64,000 nucleotides of DNA from DASQPR01 sp963727415. Lineage in GTDB: Bacteria > Actinomycetota > Actinomycetes > Mycobacteriales > Micromonosporaceae. The stretch is from the NCBI GenBank assembly GCA_963727415.1, contig CAVSGF010000002.1:1798001-1862000 (forward strand), in the 5' to 3' direction. This document shows, piece by piece, positions 24,959 through 35,203 of the stretch. Both the position numbers and the translations under genes were made by a program. How positions within the stretch are numbered: position 1 is the first letter of the stretch; every line of letters starts with the position of its first letter. The notes beneath the pieces are model-generated. The model ran no database searches. It was not told the origin of the DNA and saw only the letters and a program-made list of their open reading frames with translations.

Positions 24959-25822
24959 ATGACGAACCCTATCGCGGTCTCCGGTGCCACCGGCGCGCTG
25001 GGCGGCCGCGTGGCCGCCCTTCTCGCCTCGCGCGGGCTGCCGGTGCGGCTGCTGACCCGTGACGCCGGCCGCGCCCCCTCCATTCCGGGCACTGCCGTCG
25101 TCGGCGGAGCGTCCTATGGCGACGGCGATCGGATGCGTGAGGCGCTTGACGGCGCCGACACTTTCCTGATGGTGTCGGCCACCGAAGCCGAGGACCGCGC
25201 CGGCAAGCACAAGAGCGCGGTGGACGCGGCGGTCGCCGCCGGGGTCCGGCGCCTGGTCTACACGTCGTTCGCCGCCGCCGGTCCGGCCTGCACGTTCACG
25301 TTCGGGCGCGATCACTGGGTGACCGAAGCGCACATCCGGTCCACCGGGCTGGCGTACACGTTCGTGCGCGACAACCTGTATCTCGACGCGTTGCCGTACT
25401 TCCCCGGACCGGACGGCGTCATCCGGGGCCCGGCCGGTCGCGGCCGGTTCGGTGGCGTCGCGCGGCATGACGTGGCCGACGCGCTCGTCGGCGTGCTGAC
25501 CAGCACCGGTCACGATGGTGCGACGTATGACCTGACCGGTCCGGAAGCGATCAGCATGGACGACGTGGCGACCGCGCTGACCCGGGCATCCGGCCGCCTG
25601 ATCACCTACGACGCCGAGACGCTCGACCAGGCGTACGCGTCGCGAGCGCACTACCACGCACCGGACTGGCAGGTGGCGGGCTGGGTGACGTCGTACGCGG
25701 CGATCGCGGCCGGCGAACTCAACCTGGTCAGCGATGCCGTCGATCAGCTGGCCGGGCACCGGCCGATGTCGTTCGCCGAATACCTCCAGCGCAACCCGGC
25801 GGTGGCCGACCGGCTCCGGTGA
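24959..25822 (+). CDS. NmrA-like NAD(P)-binding oxidoreductase (SDR superfamily)
   Basis: From ATG 24959: MTNPIAVSGATGALGGRVAA carries the GxxGxxG Rossmann motif; YTSFAAAGPACTF and FVRDNLYLDALPYF, and a C-terminal DLTGPEAISMDDVATALTRA, match NmrA/quinone-reductase-type atypical SDRs (287 residues). No Tyr-x-x-x-Lys is evident, typical of this atypical group. The upstream open frame overlaps the phosphatase in another frame and is rejected. Substrate unknown. Confidence 0.85.
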   Translation: MTNPIAVSGATGALGGRVAALLASRGLPVRLLTRDAGRAPSIPGTAVVGGASYGDGDRMREALDGADTFLMVSATEAEDRAGKHKSAVDAAVAAGVRRLVYTSFAAAGPACTFTFGRDHWVTEAHIRSTGLAYTFVRDNLYLDALPYFPGPDGVIRGPAGRGRFGGVARHDVADALVGVLTSTGHDGATYDLTGPEAISMDDVATALTRASGRLITYDAETLDQAYASRAHYHAPDWQVAGWVTSYAAIAAGELNLVSDAVDQLAGHRPMSFAEYLQRNPAVADRLR

Positions 25823-25861
25823 CGATCCCGGGGCCGGCCGGCGTGCTCGCCGGGCGGGCCG

Positions 25862-26725
25862 TCAGAACGCCGCCGCGACCGGGATGACCTCGGCTCCGAT
25901 CGTCTCCAGCGGCTTGATCGCCCAGGCGTCGACCACCTGCCCGAGCGCCGCCGCGAATCCCAGATCGTTCAACCGCTTGAGGTCGTCGAGCATCTTGCCG
26001 GTGCCCTGGCTGACATCGAACCGGTAGTACGCCGTCTTCGTGATGGAGTCGTAGTCGCGGCCCTCGCGGTCGCAGTGCTCGCGTAGCACTTCCAGCTTCC
26101 GCCCGACGTCGGGCGTGGCGAACAGGTTGCACGCGTCGGCGTACTTGGCGACCAGCCGCAGCGTCTTCTTCTCGCCCCCGCCCCCGATCATGATCGGCGG
26201 GTGCGGCCGGGTCAGCGCCTGCGGCACGTTGAGAACTCGATCGAGCTGGTAGTGCTTTCCGTGGTACGGCGACTCGTCGCCGGCCCACATCCGCAGGCAC
26301 ACCTGCAGCGCCTCTTCAAGCATTTCGAACCGGGTGGACACCGGCGGGAAGCCGAAGCCGAGACCGCGCGACTCCTCTTCGTTCCATCCGGCGCCGATCC
26401 CCAGCCAGGCGCGGCCGCCGGAGAGCACGTCGAGCGTGGTGACCGCCTTGGCGAGCAGCCCGGCGGTCCGGTAGTGGACGCCGGTGACCACGGTCAGCAG
26501 CTTCGCCCGGGTGGTGTGGGCCGCGAGGAAGCCGAGGGCGGTGTACGCCTCGAGCATGTCGTTCTCGGACGGGCCGATGGCGTGGATCTGGAAGAAGTGG
26601 TCCATCACCGCGACGTGCGCGAAGCCGGCGTCGTCGGCGGTGCGGGCCAGGTTGGCGAGGGCGGGCCCGAGCGTGGCCGGTCCCTCGGGGCGGGTGAAAT
26701 CCGGAATCTGAATGCCGATCTGCAC
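25862..26725 (-). CDS. LLM-class F420-dependent oxidoreductase
   Basis: A 287-residue TIM-barrel protein starting MQIGIQIPDFTRPEGPATLG, with HVAVMDHFFQIHAIGPSEND, TVVTGVHYRTAGLLAKAVTT and WLGIGAGWNEEESRGLGFGF, all characteristic of the luciferase-like family that uses coenzyme F420 in actinobacteria. PPIMIGGGGEKKTLRLVAKY is the cofactor phosphate-binding region. Single gene; next gene on the same strand is an aminotransferase 185 bases away. Confidence 0.9.
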   Translation of the reverse strand: MQIGIQIPDFTRPEGPATLGPALANLARTADDAGFAHVAVMDHFFQIHAIGPSENDMLEAYTALGFLAAHTTRAKLLTVVTGVHYRTAGLLAKAVTTLDVLSGGRAWLGIGAGWNEEESRGLGFGFPPVSTRFEMLEEALQVCLRMWAGDESPYHGKHYQLDRVLNVPQALTRPHPPIMIGGGGEKKTLRLVAKYADACNLFATPDVGRKLEVLREHCDREGRDYDSITKTAYYRFDVSQGTGKMLDDLKRLNDLGFAAALGQVVDAWAIKPLETIGAEVIPVAAAF

Positions 26726-26909
26726 AGGCCAATCCTGTCACGTCTGCCGTCAAGGCGCGGACGACGCCGGCTCATCGTTTGATAGCCGGTGGATGAACCA
26801 TCAGCATCCCGGCCGTCGCGAGCCCTCGTCCGTCCACATCGGCCAGCCCGCGATCAGCCGCCGTGCCCGGGCATCCGAGGCCGGTGGCGGTCCGGTCGTG
26901 ATCGGGTCG

Positions 26910-28127
26910 TCAGGAGTACTTGGCGACCACGTCATGGACGCGGCGGGCACCCTCGGCGACCGCGTCGGCCGCGGGACCGTACGAGAAGCGGATCCGGCTA
27001 TCGAACGCGCCCGACCGTCCGGCTCCGGCGGGATCGAGGTCGAACGCCGGGCCGGGAACGGTGATCACCCCGGCGTCGAGGGCCGCGTCGAAGAAGCCGC
27101 CGGCCGTACACAGCGGCCCGGGCAGCCCGCTCACGTCGCCCCACACGTAGAAGGTGCCGAGTGGCTCCGGATCCACCCGGACGCCGGCCGACCGTAACCC
27201 GTCGAGCAGGATGCGGCGCTTGGTGGCGAAGGCCGTGCGTACCGCCCTGGTCTCGGCGTCGGCGTACGCGGGCGCCAGGGCCGCGAGCGCGGCGCGCTGA
27301 ACCAGCCGCGACGTACCGCCGTCGAGGTCCTGCCCGAGCCGCTCGACGATCCGGATCGTCTCGGCCGGCCCGACGATCCAGCCGAGCCGCCAGCCCGGGT
27401 AGCGGAAGTTCTTGGTCAGGCCGTCGATGATCAGGACCGGGTCGCTCGCGGTGTCCTCGACATGCTCGGCGGCGCTGACCGGCCGGTCCGCCGGGCCGCC
27501 TTCGGGGTCGTAGACGTAGTGGCTGTAGAACTCGTCGACGATCAGCGCCGTCCTGCTCGCGGTCAGATCGCGTACCAGGCGTGCCAGCGGTTCACCGGCG
27601 ATCACCGAACCGGCCGGGTTGCGCGGGTTCGACATCAGGAACGCGTCGAGGCCCCCGGCCGGTTGGCCGCCGTGCCGGCCCGGCATCCGGCCGGCCACTG
27701 GCCGGATCCGCGGCATGTTGCGGTCGAGGATGTCCTGGTAGGCCGCGTAGTCGGGAAGCGTGTAGCCGATATCCGCGGGGCCGAGCGCCGCGATGACGCG
27801 GTTCAGCGCGAGGCGGCCACCGGCCGTGATCGACACGTTCGCTGCCGTGTACGGCGCCTTGCCGGCCCGGTACAGGCGGTTGTAGTGGGCCGCGACCGCT
27901 TCACGGAGTTCGGCCAGCCCGCTGACCGGACCGTACGCGTGATCGCCCGGGTCGAGTTCGATCGAGGTGATGCGGGGCGGGGCACCGGGCAGGTCGCCGA
28001 TCTCCGGCTGGCCCTGTCCGAGGTTGATCCAGTCCGGATCGCCGGGCCGGTAGCCGCGCTCGGCAGCGGCGGTCAGGACGGCGTTCATGCCGGCCGGCGG
28101 GACCTGGCGAAGGAAGCGTTCGGACAC
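26910..28127 (-). CDS. Class I/II pyridoxal-phosphate aminotransferase
   Basis: A 405-residue fold-type I enzyme. PLP lysine is in DGLTKNFRYPGWRLGW; the phosphate-binding and ring-stacking motifs are SITAGGRLALNRVI, LMSNPRNPAGSVI and LIVDEFYSHYVYDP. It begins MSERFLRQVPPAGMNAVLTA. Substrate amino acid cannot be assigned. It is divergent from a LysR-type gene across a 72-base gap, the usual arrangement for a LysR regulator and its target. Confidence 0.9.
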   Translation of the reverse strand: MSERFLRQVPPAGMNAVLTAAAERGYRPGDPDWINLGQGQPEIGDLPGAPPRITSIELDPGDHAYGPVSGLAELREAVAAHYNRLYRAGKAPYTAANVSITAGGRLALNRVIAALGPADIGYTLPDYAAYQDILDRNMPRIRPVAGRMPGRHGGQPAGGLDAFLMSNPRNPAGSVIAGEPLARLVRDLTASRTALIVDEFYSHYVYDPEGGPADRPVSAAEHVEDTASDPVLIIDGLTKNFRYPGWRLGWIVGPAETIRIVERLGQDLDGGTSRLVQRAALAALAPAYADAETRAVRTAFATKRRILLDGLRSAGVRVDPEPLGTFYVWGDVSGLPGPLCTAGGFFDAALDAGVITVPGPAFDLDPAGAGRSGAFDSRIRFSYGPAADAVAEGARRVHDVVAKYS

Positions 28128-28199
28128 GCCGCCATGATGCCATCTCTAAGCCGCTTGGCGTGCCTTGGAGCTAGTGAAAGCTGCGGTTATGGTTGGCGG
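28128..28199. promoter_or_regulatory. Shared LysR/aminotransferase promoter region
   Basis: The 72-base divergent gap contains the imperfect dyad GCTTGGCG-TGCC-TTGGAGCT and the AT-richer tract TAGTGAAAGCTGCGGTTATGG. LysR regulators normally bind T-N11-A dyads in such gaps; a precise site is not clear by eye. Confidence 0.35.
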
Positions 28200-29132
28200 G
28201 TGATTGACAGTCGGCAACTCGAGATGTTCCAGCAGGTGATCGACTCCGGGTCGTTCTCCGCCGCGGCGCGGGCCCTGCACTGCTCGCAGCCGGCGATCAG
28301 CCAGCAGATGCGGGCGCTCGAGCGGTCCATGGGCGGCCCGCTGTTCATCCGGGCCGGACGGACGCTGCAGCTGACCGAGGCCGGCAAGGTGCTGGCCCGG
28401 CACTCGGCGAGCATCCTGGGCGATCTGGCCGTGGCCCGGCACCAGGTGCAGGCGATCTCGGCCCTGGACCTGGGCACGGTACGACTGTGCGCGTTCCCGA
28501 GCGCGAACGCCTCGCTGGTCCCGCGGGTGGCGGCCCTGCTCCGGTCGGAAGCGCCACACATGCGCCTTGAGTTGCTGGAGCGGGAACCGCCCGAGGCGCT
28601 CGCGATGCTGCGGAAGGCCGAGTGCGACGTGGTGGTGGCGTTCACGTACGGCGGCGAGGACGAGGATCCGGAGACCACTGCCGGGATGATTCGCAAGCCG
28701 CTGCTGGAAGAGCCGCTGACCCTGCTGGTGCCGATCGGGCACCCGCTGGTCGACCGGGTACGCCTGGAGTCGGGCGAGCCCCAGAATTCGGTCAAGCTGG
28801 CCGAGTTGAGCGGCGAGTCGTGGATCGCCGGCTGCCCGACCTGCCGGGTCACGTTCACCGACATCTGCCGCCACGCCGGCTTCGAACCGGACATCGTGTT
28901 CAGTACCGACGACAACATGGCTCTGCAGAGCCTGGTCGCGTCCGGGCTCGGCATCGCGCTGGTACCCACCCTGGTCCTGTCGTTCCTGCGGCACCCGCAC
29001 GTGGTGTCGCTCCCGGTCGAGCCGGTCACGATCCGGCACATCTCGGCGTACACCTGGCCGGACCTGGCCCGGGTCGATGCTGTACGGCGCACGATGAACG
29101 CCCTGACGACGGTGGCCGCCGAGCACGGCTGA
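28200..29132 (+). CDS. LysR-family transcriptional regulator
   Basis: Start GTG 28200 gives VIDSRQLEMFQQVIDSGSFS; the winged HTH is FSAAARALHCSQPAISQQMR. The co-inducer domain follows (TVRLCAFPSANASLVPRVAA, WIAGCPTCRVTFTDICRHAG, LVASGLGIALVPTLVL). About 310 residues. Three cysteines in the GCPTCRVTFTDIC segment sit in the ligand cleft and might sense thiols or metal. Divergently transcribed from the aminotransferase, which it probably regulates. A longer open frame upstream overlaps the aminotransferase antisense and is not used. Confidence 0.92.
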   Translation: MIDSRQLEMFQQVIDSGSFSAAARALHCSQPAISQQMRALERSMGGPLFIRAGRTLQLTEAGKVLARHSASILGDLAVARHQVQAISALDLGTVRLCAFPSANASLVPRVAALLRSEAPHMRLELLEREPPEALAMLRKAECDVVVAFTYGGEDEDPETTAGMIRKPLLEEPLTLLVPIGHPLVDRVRLESGEPQNSVKLAELSGESWIAGCPTCRVTFTDICRHAGFEPDIVFSTDDNMALQSLVASGLGIALVPTLVLSFLRHPHVVSLPVEPVTIRHISAYTWPDLARVDAVRRTMNALTTVAAEHG

Positions 29133-29175
29133 GCCCACCCTAGGCCGGAACCGTGAGCCGGTCACCGTCGCCGTC

Positions 29176-29718
29176 TCAGGCCTCGGCGAGTTCGAGAACG
29201 CGCTTGACCGTGTTCCAGTTGCGCGCGGTGGCGGCGACCCCGGCCCGCTTGTGCGCCAGGGCCATGGGCAGCTTGGCGTTTCTGAGGCCATCCGGGCACC
29301 AGACGTAGAATTCGGTTCCCTTGCCGACGAACTGCTCCGGCGCGAACTCGCCGGCCCGGTCCGCGAGGTCTGCCACGTAGCCCGGATCGGGGATGCCGTC
29401 GCAGAACAGCACCACGTACCGCGATCCGTCGTCGGCGACCGATGCGAACGGATCCGCTTCGACGACGGCCCGCAGGTGCGCCGCCGTTCGGACCACGACG
29501 TCGACCGGGCGGCCCAGGTCGGTCTCGATCGCCCGGGCCAGCCGCGCGGCGATCCGGTCCGGGTCATCGTCGCTGGTGAACACCGCGTTCCCGCTGTTCA
29601 GGTGGGTTCGCACGGCGGTCGCGCCGATCTGTTCGAGGAGGCGCTTGAAGTCGGCCATCGCCAGCTTGCCCCGGCCGCCGACATTGACTCCGCGCAGGAA
29701 TGCGACATGACGTGCCAT
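29176..29718 (-). CDS. DUF1697 protein
   Basis: MARHVAFLRGVNVGGRGKLA is the conserved DUF1697 start (FLRGINVGG), followed by THLNSGNAVFTSDDD and ending ATARNWNTVKRVLELAEA, whose T-x-RNWNTV is the other family signature. 180 residues. The fold resembles a ferredoxin-like duplication; biochemical role unknown. Confidence 0.9.
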   Translation of the reverse strand: MARHVAFLRGVNVGGRGKLAMADFKRLLEQIGATAVRTHLNSGNAVFTSDDDPDRIAARLARAIETDLGRPVDVVVRTAAHLRAVVEADPFASVADDGSRYVVLFCDGIPDPGYVADLADRAGEFAPEQFVGKGTEFYVWCPDGLRNAKLPMALAHKRAGVAATARNWNTVKRVLELAEA

Positions 29719-29860
29719 TGGCACCACTGTAGAGCAGCACCGCCGGGCTCCGCATGCCCATGATCAACAGCCGATCCCGGAATCATTGATAACCGAGCCT
29801 TATGGGTTGGTGAGAATTTCACGCCTTCTGCATTAGCTCTGCCGCTGGCATGGTCGATAC

Positions 29861-30409
29861 ATGGCTACCAGGACCCTGACACCGGCCGTCGCCGCGCTCG
29901 CCGGTGAGATCGCGGCCGTCGTGCGGCGGGACCTGCCGGCGATCGAGACCGCCCGACTGACCGCCGGCGCGCTCTCCCGCGTACTGGGCACCGACGGCTT
30001 GCTCACCGAGTGGCAGTGCGAGCACGACGACGATTGCTACCGGCAGCACATCCTCCACGTCGATCCGGAAGGCCTGTTCTCCATCGTGTCCCTGGTCTGG
30101 ATGCCCGGCCAGGAGACGGTGATCCACGATCACATCACGTGGTGCGTCGTCGGCGTCCACCAGGGCAACGAGGAGGAGACGCTCTACCGCCTGGTCGACA
30201 ACGGCCTGGAGCCCGAGCATCTGGTGCGCTCCGGGCACTCCGTCAACGGCGAGGGGACGACCAGCTACTTCGTGCCGCCGGGTGACATCCACCGGGTGTG
30301 CAACTCCAGCGACCAGAAGGTCATCTCGATCCACGTCTACGGCGCCGACATCGCGGCGCGCGGCACCAGCGTCCGTCGCCGGTACGACCTACCGGTCCGG
30401 GACCGCTAG
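29861..30409 (+). CDS. Cysteine dioxygenase-family cupin
   Basis: A 182-residue cupin. HDHITWCVVGVHQGNEEETL holds the H-x-H iron ligands and GDIHRVCNSSDQKVISIHVY the third histidine, as in bacterial cysteine dioxygenases, which convert L-cysteine to cysteine sulfinate with O2. The family arginine and tyrosine contacts cannot be judged by eye, so a 3-mercaptopropionate or related thiol substrate is possible. Its 3' end overlaps the convergent hydrolase gene by about 20 bases. Confidence 0.85.
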   Translation: MATRTLTPAVAALAGEIAAVVRRDLPAIETARLTAGALSRVLGTDGLLTEWQCEHDDDCYRQHILHVDPEGLFSIVSLVWMPGQETVIHDHITWCVVGVHQGNEEETLYRLVDNGLEPEHLVRSGHSVNGEGTTSYFVPPGDIHRVCNSSDQKVISIHVYGADIAARGTSVRRRYDLPVRDR

Positions 30410-31338
30410 CCAGTCCATCGTGATCCGGTACACGTCGGCGGCGGCCTCCATGTGCGGTACGTGGCCGGCATCGGGAAGCTCCATATAGGTCCAGCCCGGG
30501 AACCGCTGGGCCGCCTCCCGGGCCGCCACTACCGGCACCAGCCGGTCGTGCGATGCCGTGAAGGAGCAGGACCGGGGCGTCGATCGTGCGCATCATCCGG
30601 TAGTAGGCGGTCCGCCGGGCCGCCCAGCCGTAACAGAGACCGGGCGGCCTGCAGGTACGCGCGGTCGATGCCGGGTGCGTCGGTACGTACCGCAGCCATC
30701 GCCACCGATGTATCGAACAGATCCTCGGCGATGGTCGACCGGTCCCGGCTCACCACCGTGAAGATCCGCCGGACCATGTCCGCTGGCGGCAGCCGTCGCC
30801 GTTCCCGGGCCAGCAGCCGGGCACCGAGCCCGGGGATGGCGTACGTGGCGAACGTCACCGCCACCTCGCGGTCGAGCGGCTGGCCCTTGACCCGGGGGAG
30901 TACCGGGTCGATCAGCACCACACCGGTGGTCTGATGCCGGGACGCGTACATGATCGAGAGCAGACCGCCCATCGAGTTGCCGATCAGCAGCGGTGTGGCA
31001 CCGGCAACACGGTCGATGAACGCCCCTAGCGCCGCGGCGTTGGCGGACACGGTGGCAGGCCGGCCATTCGGGTACGAGAGCCCGAAGCCCGGAAGATCAA
31101 GGGCATAGACCCTTTGGTGTACGGCCAGCAGCGGCCCCAGGGTCGCCCAGTTCACGAACGAGCCGCCTAGCCCGTGCACCAGCACGATCGGAGCTGCGGC
31201 CGGATCGGCGTCGCGCGGGCCGCCGAAGTCCACGTAGTGCACCAGGCCGTGCGGCCCGAGATCGGCGTGCGCGCTGATGGCGTTCCACGCCGCCGGAATG
31301 TGGTCCAGCCGGGGCAGGCCGGGACTCAACGCGGTCAT
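30389..31338 (-). CDS. Alpha/beta hydrolase (two frameshifts)
   Basis: ATG 31338 begins MTALSPGLPRLDHIPAAWNA. The oxyanion segment is VLVHGLGGSFVNWATLGPLL, the nucleophile elbow GNSMGGLLSIMYA, and the catalytic triad ends with PVLLLHGIA followed by DRLVPVVAAREAAQRFPGW and PDAGHVPHMEAAADVYR (His). The frame changes near 30618 and again near 30553; without them only about 240 residues are continuous. Stop at 30389-30391. Fold and triad are clear, substrate is not. Confidence 0.8.
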
Positions 31339-31444
31339 GGCCGGAACACTAATCCGGCGGCCTCGGCAGCGGCTAGATATCGCGTATCGTGATCATCTGG
31401 AATCGCCGCTGAATGCGCGACAAAGCCCGACAATCTGGAGCCAT

Positions 31445-33018
31445 ATGATCTTTCGCAGTCTCGCCGGCCGGTCCGAACTGAACCTGCTGGTCTCGCTCAG
31501 TCGCAAATCCGAGGTCACCGCACGCTGGATCGGCGGCATGCTGGACCAGGGCGACACTCGGCCGGAGTGGTGCCGGATCGCCCTCGGACCAAGAGGTGAG
31601 CTACGGGCGGCGCACGCGTTCCACTCGCCTCGGCCGGAGGGATCCCCAGCCCAGGTCGCACTGCTCGGACATGCCGATAGATCGGCCGCCGAGGCACTGC
31701 TGCGCCACGACCTGCGGCATTTCGACCTCAACTCGCTCGGCGCGCATCAGGCCGTCTACACCGACGGTCACCCACGCGTCGCTGAGCTACGCGCCGAGCA
31801 GGAGGCGGTGCTGCTCGCTGTGGGTTTCCGCGTCACCGTGCCCCGCGTTCTGCTCGGTCGTCCGGCGGGCCCGATCGACGTACCGAACGGGCTGTCATTC
31901 AGGCCGGCCAGCAGCGTCGCACCGGACCGGCTGCGAGGTATTTTCCGCGACGTCGGCGACGGCTCCCTCGACTACGAGATGCGGACCGTGCGTTCGGAGG
32001 CTGGCCCGGATGCGGAGGCGGCTTACCGCCTGGATCGGGCGCTCGCGCGAGATTTCCGGGACGACTGGTTCGTGATCGGGCTGGACGGTTCCGGCACGCC
32101 CGTCGGTTACGTCCAATCCGCGGTGGTCGGGGATGGTCGCGCGATCTTGGCCGAGATCGGAGTCGTGGCGGCCCGGCGAGGTAGCGGCTACGTGAACGAC
32201 CTCCTCGCGTACGGCACCGGCAAACTGGCCGGGTTCCCGGAGGTCGTGTCCACCACCGATGCCGGCAACGTCCCGATGCGGGCCGCCTTCGCCAGGGCCG
32301 GATACGCCGAGACCGGCACCCGGACCGACTTCGGCTGGGACCGGCCTGGGCATCACATAATATTGTGGGCGGCACGCTACGGTCGTGGGATGGAGCTGAG
32401 TCCGGCCGCGCTTCCGGTACCCCGATTGGATCTCGCCGACTACCGCCAGCGGGTCGTCTCGATGTTCCTGTCCGACCTCGACCTTGATGGCTTCCGCAAG
32501 GCCAAGGACGAGCTGTTCGCCACGCACCCGCAGTCACCGGTCGAGCCGGAGGAGCGGGCCGGGTTCGCCGGCCTTCGCTATTACCCGCCCTCCGCCGACG
32601 CCATCGTCACGGTTGCGATGCGCCCGGCACGGGGCGAACTGGCGATCGAGACCAACGGCCCGGACGGAGCGATCACCTACGAGCGGGTCGGGATCCTGGA
32701 GACGCCCTACGGCGAGCTGACCCTGTGGTGGATCAAGGCGTACGGCGGCGGCCTGTTCCTGCCGTTCCGCGACGGCACCGCCTCGGTCGTGACTTCGGTG
32801 CCGAGCGCACCTACGGCGGCGGGCGCTATCTGACCGACACCGTCAAGGGCACGTTCGGCCGGCCGCTGCGGGTCGACGGTGACCGGATCCGGCTGGACTT
32901 CAATTACGCGTACAACGCGAGTTGCGCGTACAGCGACCGGTGGGCCTGCCCGCTGGCGCCGGAGGAGAACCGGGTGGCCGCGCCGGTCCCGGCCGGCGAG
33001 ATGGCCTACCACGTATAA
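31445..33018 (+). CDS. GNAT acetyltransferase fused to DUF1684 domain (one frameshift)
   Basis: ATG 31445 (MIFRSLAGRSELNLLVSLSR) follows CTGGAG. Residues about 150-310 are a GNAT domain (VGYVQSAVVGDGRAILAEIG, VAARRGSGYVNDLLAYGTGK, AGNVPMRAAFARAGYAETG). Without a stop, the frame runs into a DUF1684 domain from about residue 320 (LDLADYRQRVVSMF, DELFATHPQSPVEPEE, KAYGGGLFLPFRDG), which after a frame change near 32795 ends RTYGGGRYLTDTVKG, LDFNYAYNASCAYSD and CPLAPEENRVAAP. An ATG at 32390 (MELSPAALP) preceded by GTGGGA and by the AT-rich CATAATATTG at 32356-32365 could start a separate DUF1684 gene, so a true fusion is uncertain. Confidence 0.72.
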
Positions 33019-33101
33019 ACGATCTGCGCATACGAGGACGGCGTATAGATGGTCGGCCCCCGCGTTGCGTCCGTTCCCGGGGGCGGGATAGGAATTGGGG
33101 C

Positions 33102-34416
33102 ATGAATCCTGCCGACGAAGTCGTCGACCTCTGCCGCGATCTGCTGCGCATCGACACCACCAATACCGGTGACCCGGACACCTCCGCGGGCGAGCGGGAT
33201 GCCGCCGAGTACGTGGCCGCCAAGCTCTCGGAGGTCGGCTACGACGTGGCCGTACGGGAATCGGCGCCGCGGCCGGACCAGCCTGGTCACCCGGATCGAG
33301 GGCGCGGATCCGATCGCGTGGCGCGTTGCTGGTCCACGCGCACCTGGACGTGGTTCCCGCCGACGCGTCCGAATGGTCGGTGGATCCGTTCGGCGGTGAG
33401 ATCATGCCCGACGATGGCGTCGACTATCTGTGGGGCCGAGGCGCGATCGACATGAAGGACTTCAACGCGATGGTGATCGCGGTGGCGCGGGACTGGAAGC
33501 GCACCGGCTACGTGCCGCCACGCGACGTGGTGTTCGCGTTTACCGCCGACGAGGAGGCCGGCGGCACTACGGCGCGCATTTCCTGGTCGACAACCACCCG
33601 GACCTGTTCGACGGCTGCACCGAGGCGATCGGCGAGGTCGGCGGGTTCTCCGTGACGGTCGCCTCGGACCTGCGGCTCTACCTGATCCAGACCGCCGAGA
33701 AGGGCCTGGACTGGCTGCGCATGGAGGCGACCGGCCGGCCCGGCCACGGCTCCATGATCAACAGCGAAAACGCGGTCACCGCGCTGGCCGAGGCGGTCGC
33801 GCGCGTCGGCCGTCACCAGTTCCCGATCAAGGTCACCGCCGCCGTACGCGACTTCCTTGAGCAGATCTCCGCGATCCTCGGCATCGACCTTGATCCGGAT
33901 GACCCGGAACTGGCGATCGCGAAGCTCGGGCCGATCGCGAACCTGATCGGCGCGACCCTGCGCGACACCGCCAACCCGACCGGCCTGACCGCCGGCTACA
34001 AGCACAACGTGATCCCGTCGAGGGCGTCCGCGACGGTCGACTGCCGAACCCTCCCGGGCCGATCCGAGGCGTTCCTCGCCGAGATGCGCGATCTGGTCGG
34101 CGACGACATCGCGATGGAGTACGTCCAGCACCACCCAGCGGTCGAGACGACGTTCGACGGCCCGCTGGTCGAGGCGATGTCGGCGGCGCTGCGAGCCGAG
34201 GATCCGGGTGCGCATCCGATCCCGTACATGCTTTCCGGCGGCACCGACGCCAAGGCCTTCGCCAAGCTCGGGATGCGGTGTTTCGGTTTCTCGCCGCTGC
34301 GCCTGCCGGCCGACCTGAACTTCGCCGCGCTGTTCCATGGCATCGACGAACGAGTGCCGGTGGAGGGGCTAAAGTTCGGTGCGCGGGTCCTCGACCGGTT
34401 CCTGCGGCAATCCTGA
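33102..34416 (+). CDS. M20-family metallopeptidase/deacylase (two frameshifts)
   Basis: From ATG 33102: MNPADEVVDLCRDLLRIDTT; then, after a frame change near 33285, LLVHAHLDVVPADASEWSVD with the first zinc ligands (HAHLD), WGRGAIDMKDFNAMVIAVAR with the bridging aspartate, and FTADEEAGG with the catalytic glutamate pair; after another change near 33570 GAHFLVDNHPDLFDGC and RPGHGSMINSENAVTALAEA (dimerisation domain), and SGGTDAKAFAKLGMRCFGF near the end. Repaired length about 437 residues, full for the family, with all zinc and catalytic residues. Likely an aminoacylase or peptidase. Confidence 0.88.
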
Positions 34417-34454
34417 GCCGTCAAATCGTCTCTGCTCTGAAGAGGAGCACCCCA

Positions 34455-35203
34455 ATGACAGACCAGCACGCCCAGCTCCAGGCTGCCCTGGATCAGGTGA
34501 TCGAGGCGATGCGGGCGCATCTGGCCGCGGTAGCGGCGGCCGACGGCAAGGTCGATGACGACGCCGTCTGGAGCACCTACGTCGCCCTGAACAACGCGTC
34601 TTACGCCTACGACGACCTGCTGCTCGACGCCTACGGCGAGGTGACGCCGTGGGACGTCGACCGCATCGACCCGGACGCGCTGGACAGCGCCGTCAGCGCG
34701 CTCGCCGGGCTGGCCGAGGCGACCGATCCGCACTCCCGCGTGCTGTCGGTGCGGCAGCGCCGCGATTACCGGGTTCCGAGCGTGTCGGCGCTGTTCGCCG
34801 CCGCCACCAAGGCCCGGCATGAGTCGCTCGACGACGAGGACGGCGCGGACGAACCGGTCGAGTCGGTCGGCGAGGCCGTGCTGGAACTCCTGCAGTCCGG
34901 CGACGGCTCGCTCGGCGGCTCTGGACATTCCGGAACTCGAGCCGATGGACGGCCTGGTGGCGGTCGTCGAGGTTGAGACGCCGCTCGATCTGGGCGAGTA
35001 CGGCGAGGCCGACGGCGGCGGGCCGTTCAGCGTCGCCGCCGCTGACCGCTTGGTCGGCCGGCTCGACGAGCAGCCGTACGCGGATCTCGACGAGGACGAG
35101 GAGGGCGCCCCGGCGGTTCCCGTCGCGGGAAACCGTCGCGGGCACCGCTCGATGACGCGGGTCGCCTCGTCGCGGCCCGCGTCACCCGTACCGGCCCGGC
35201 TAG
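34455..35203 (+). CDS. Hypothetical acidic protein (frameshifted, 3' end uncertain)
   Basis: AAGAGGAGCACCCC precedes ATG 34455. The first 155 residues (MTDQHAQLQAALDQVIEAMR, VALNNASYAYDDLLLDAYGE, RVLSVRQRRDYRVPSVSALF) form a helical region; after a frame change near 34915 it continues LDIPELEPMDGLVAVVEVET and ADRLVGRLDEQPYADLDEDE. Beyond about 35110 frame usage is unclear and it meets the antisense DUF5703 gene, so the stop is an estimate. I recognise it only as an uncharacterised protein usual at this position between the M20 peptidase and DUF5703. Confidence 0.55.
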
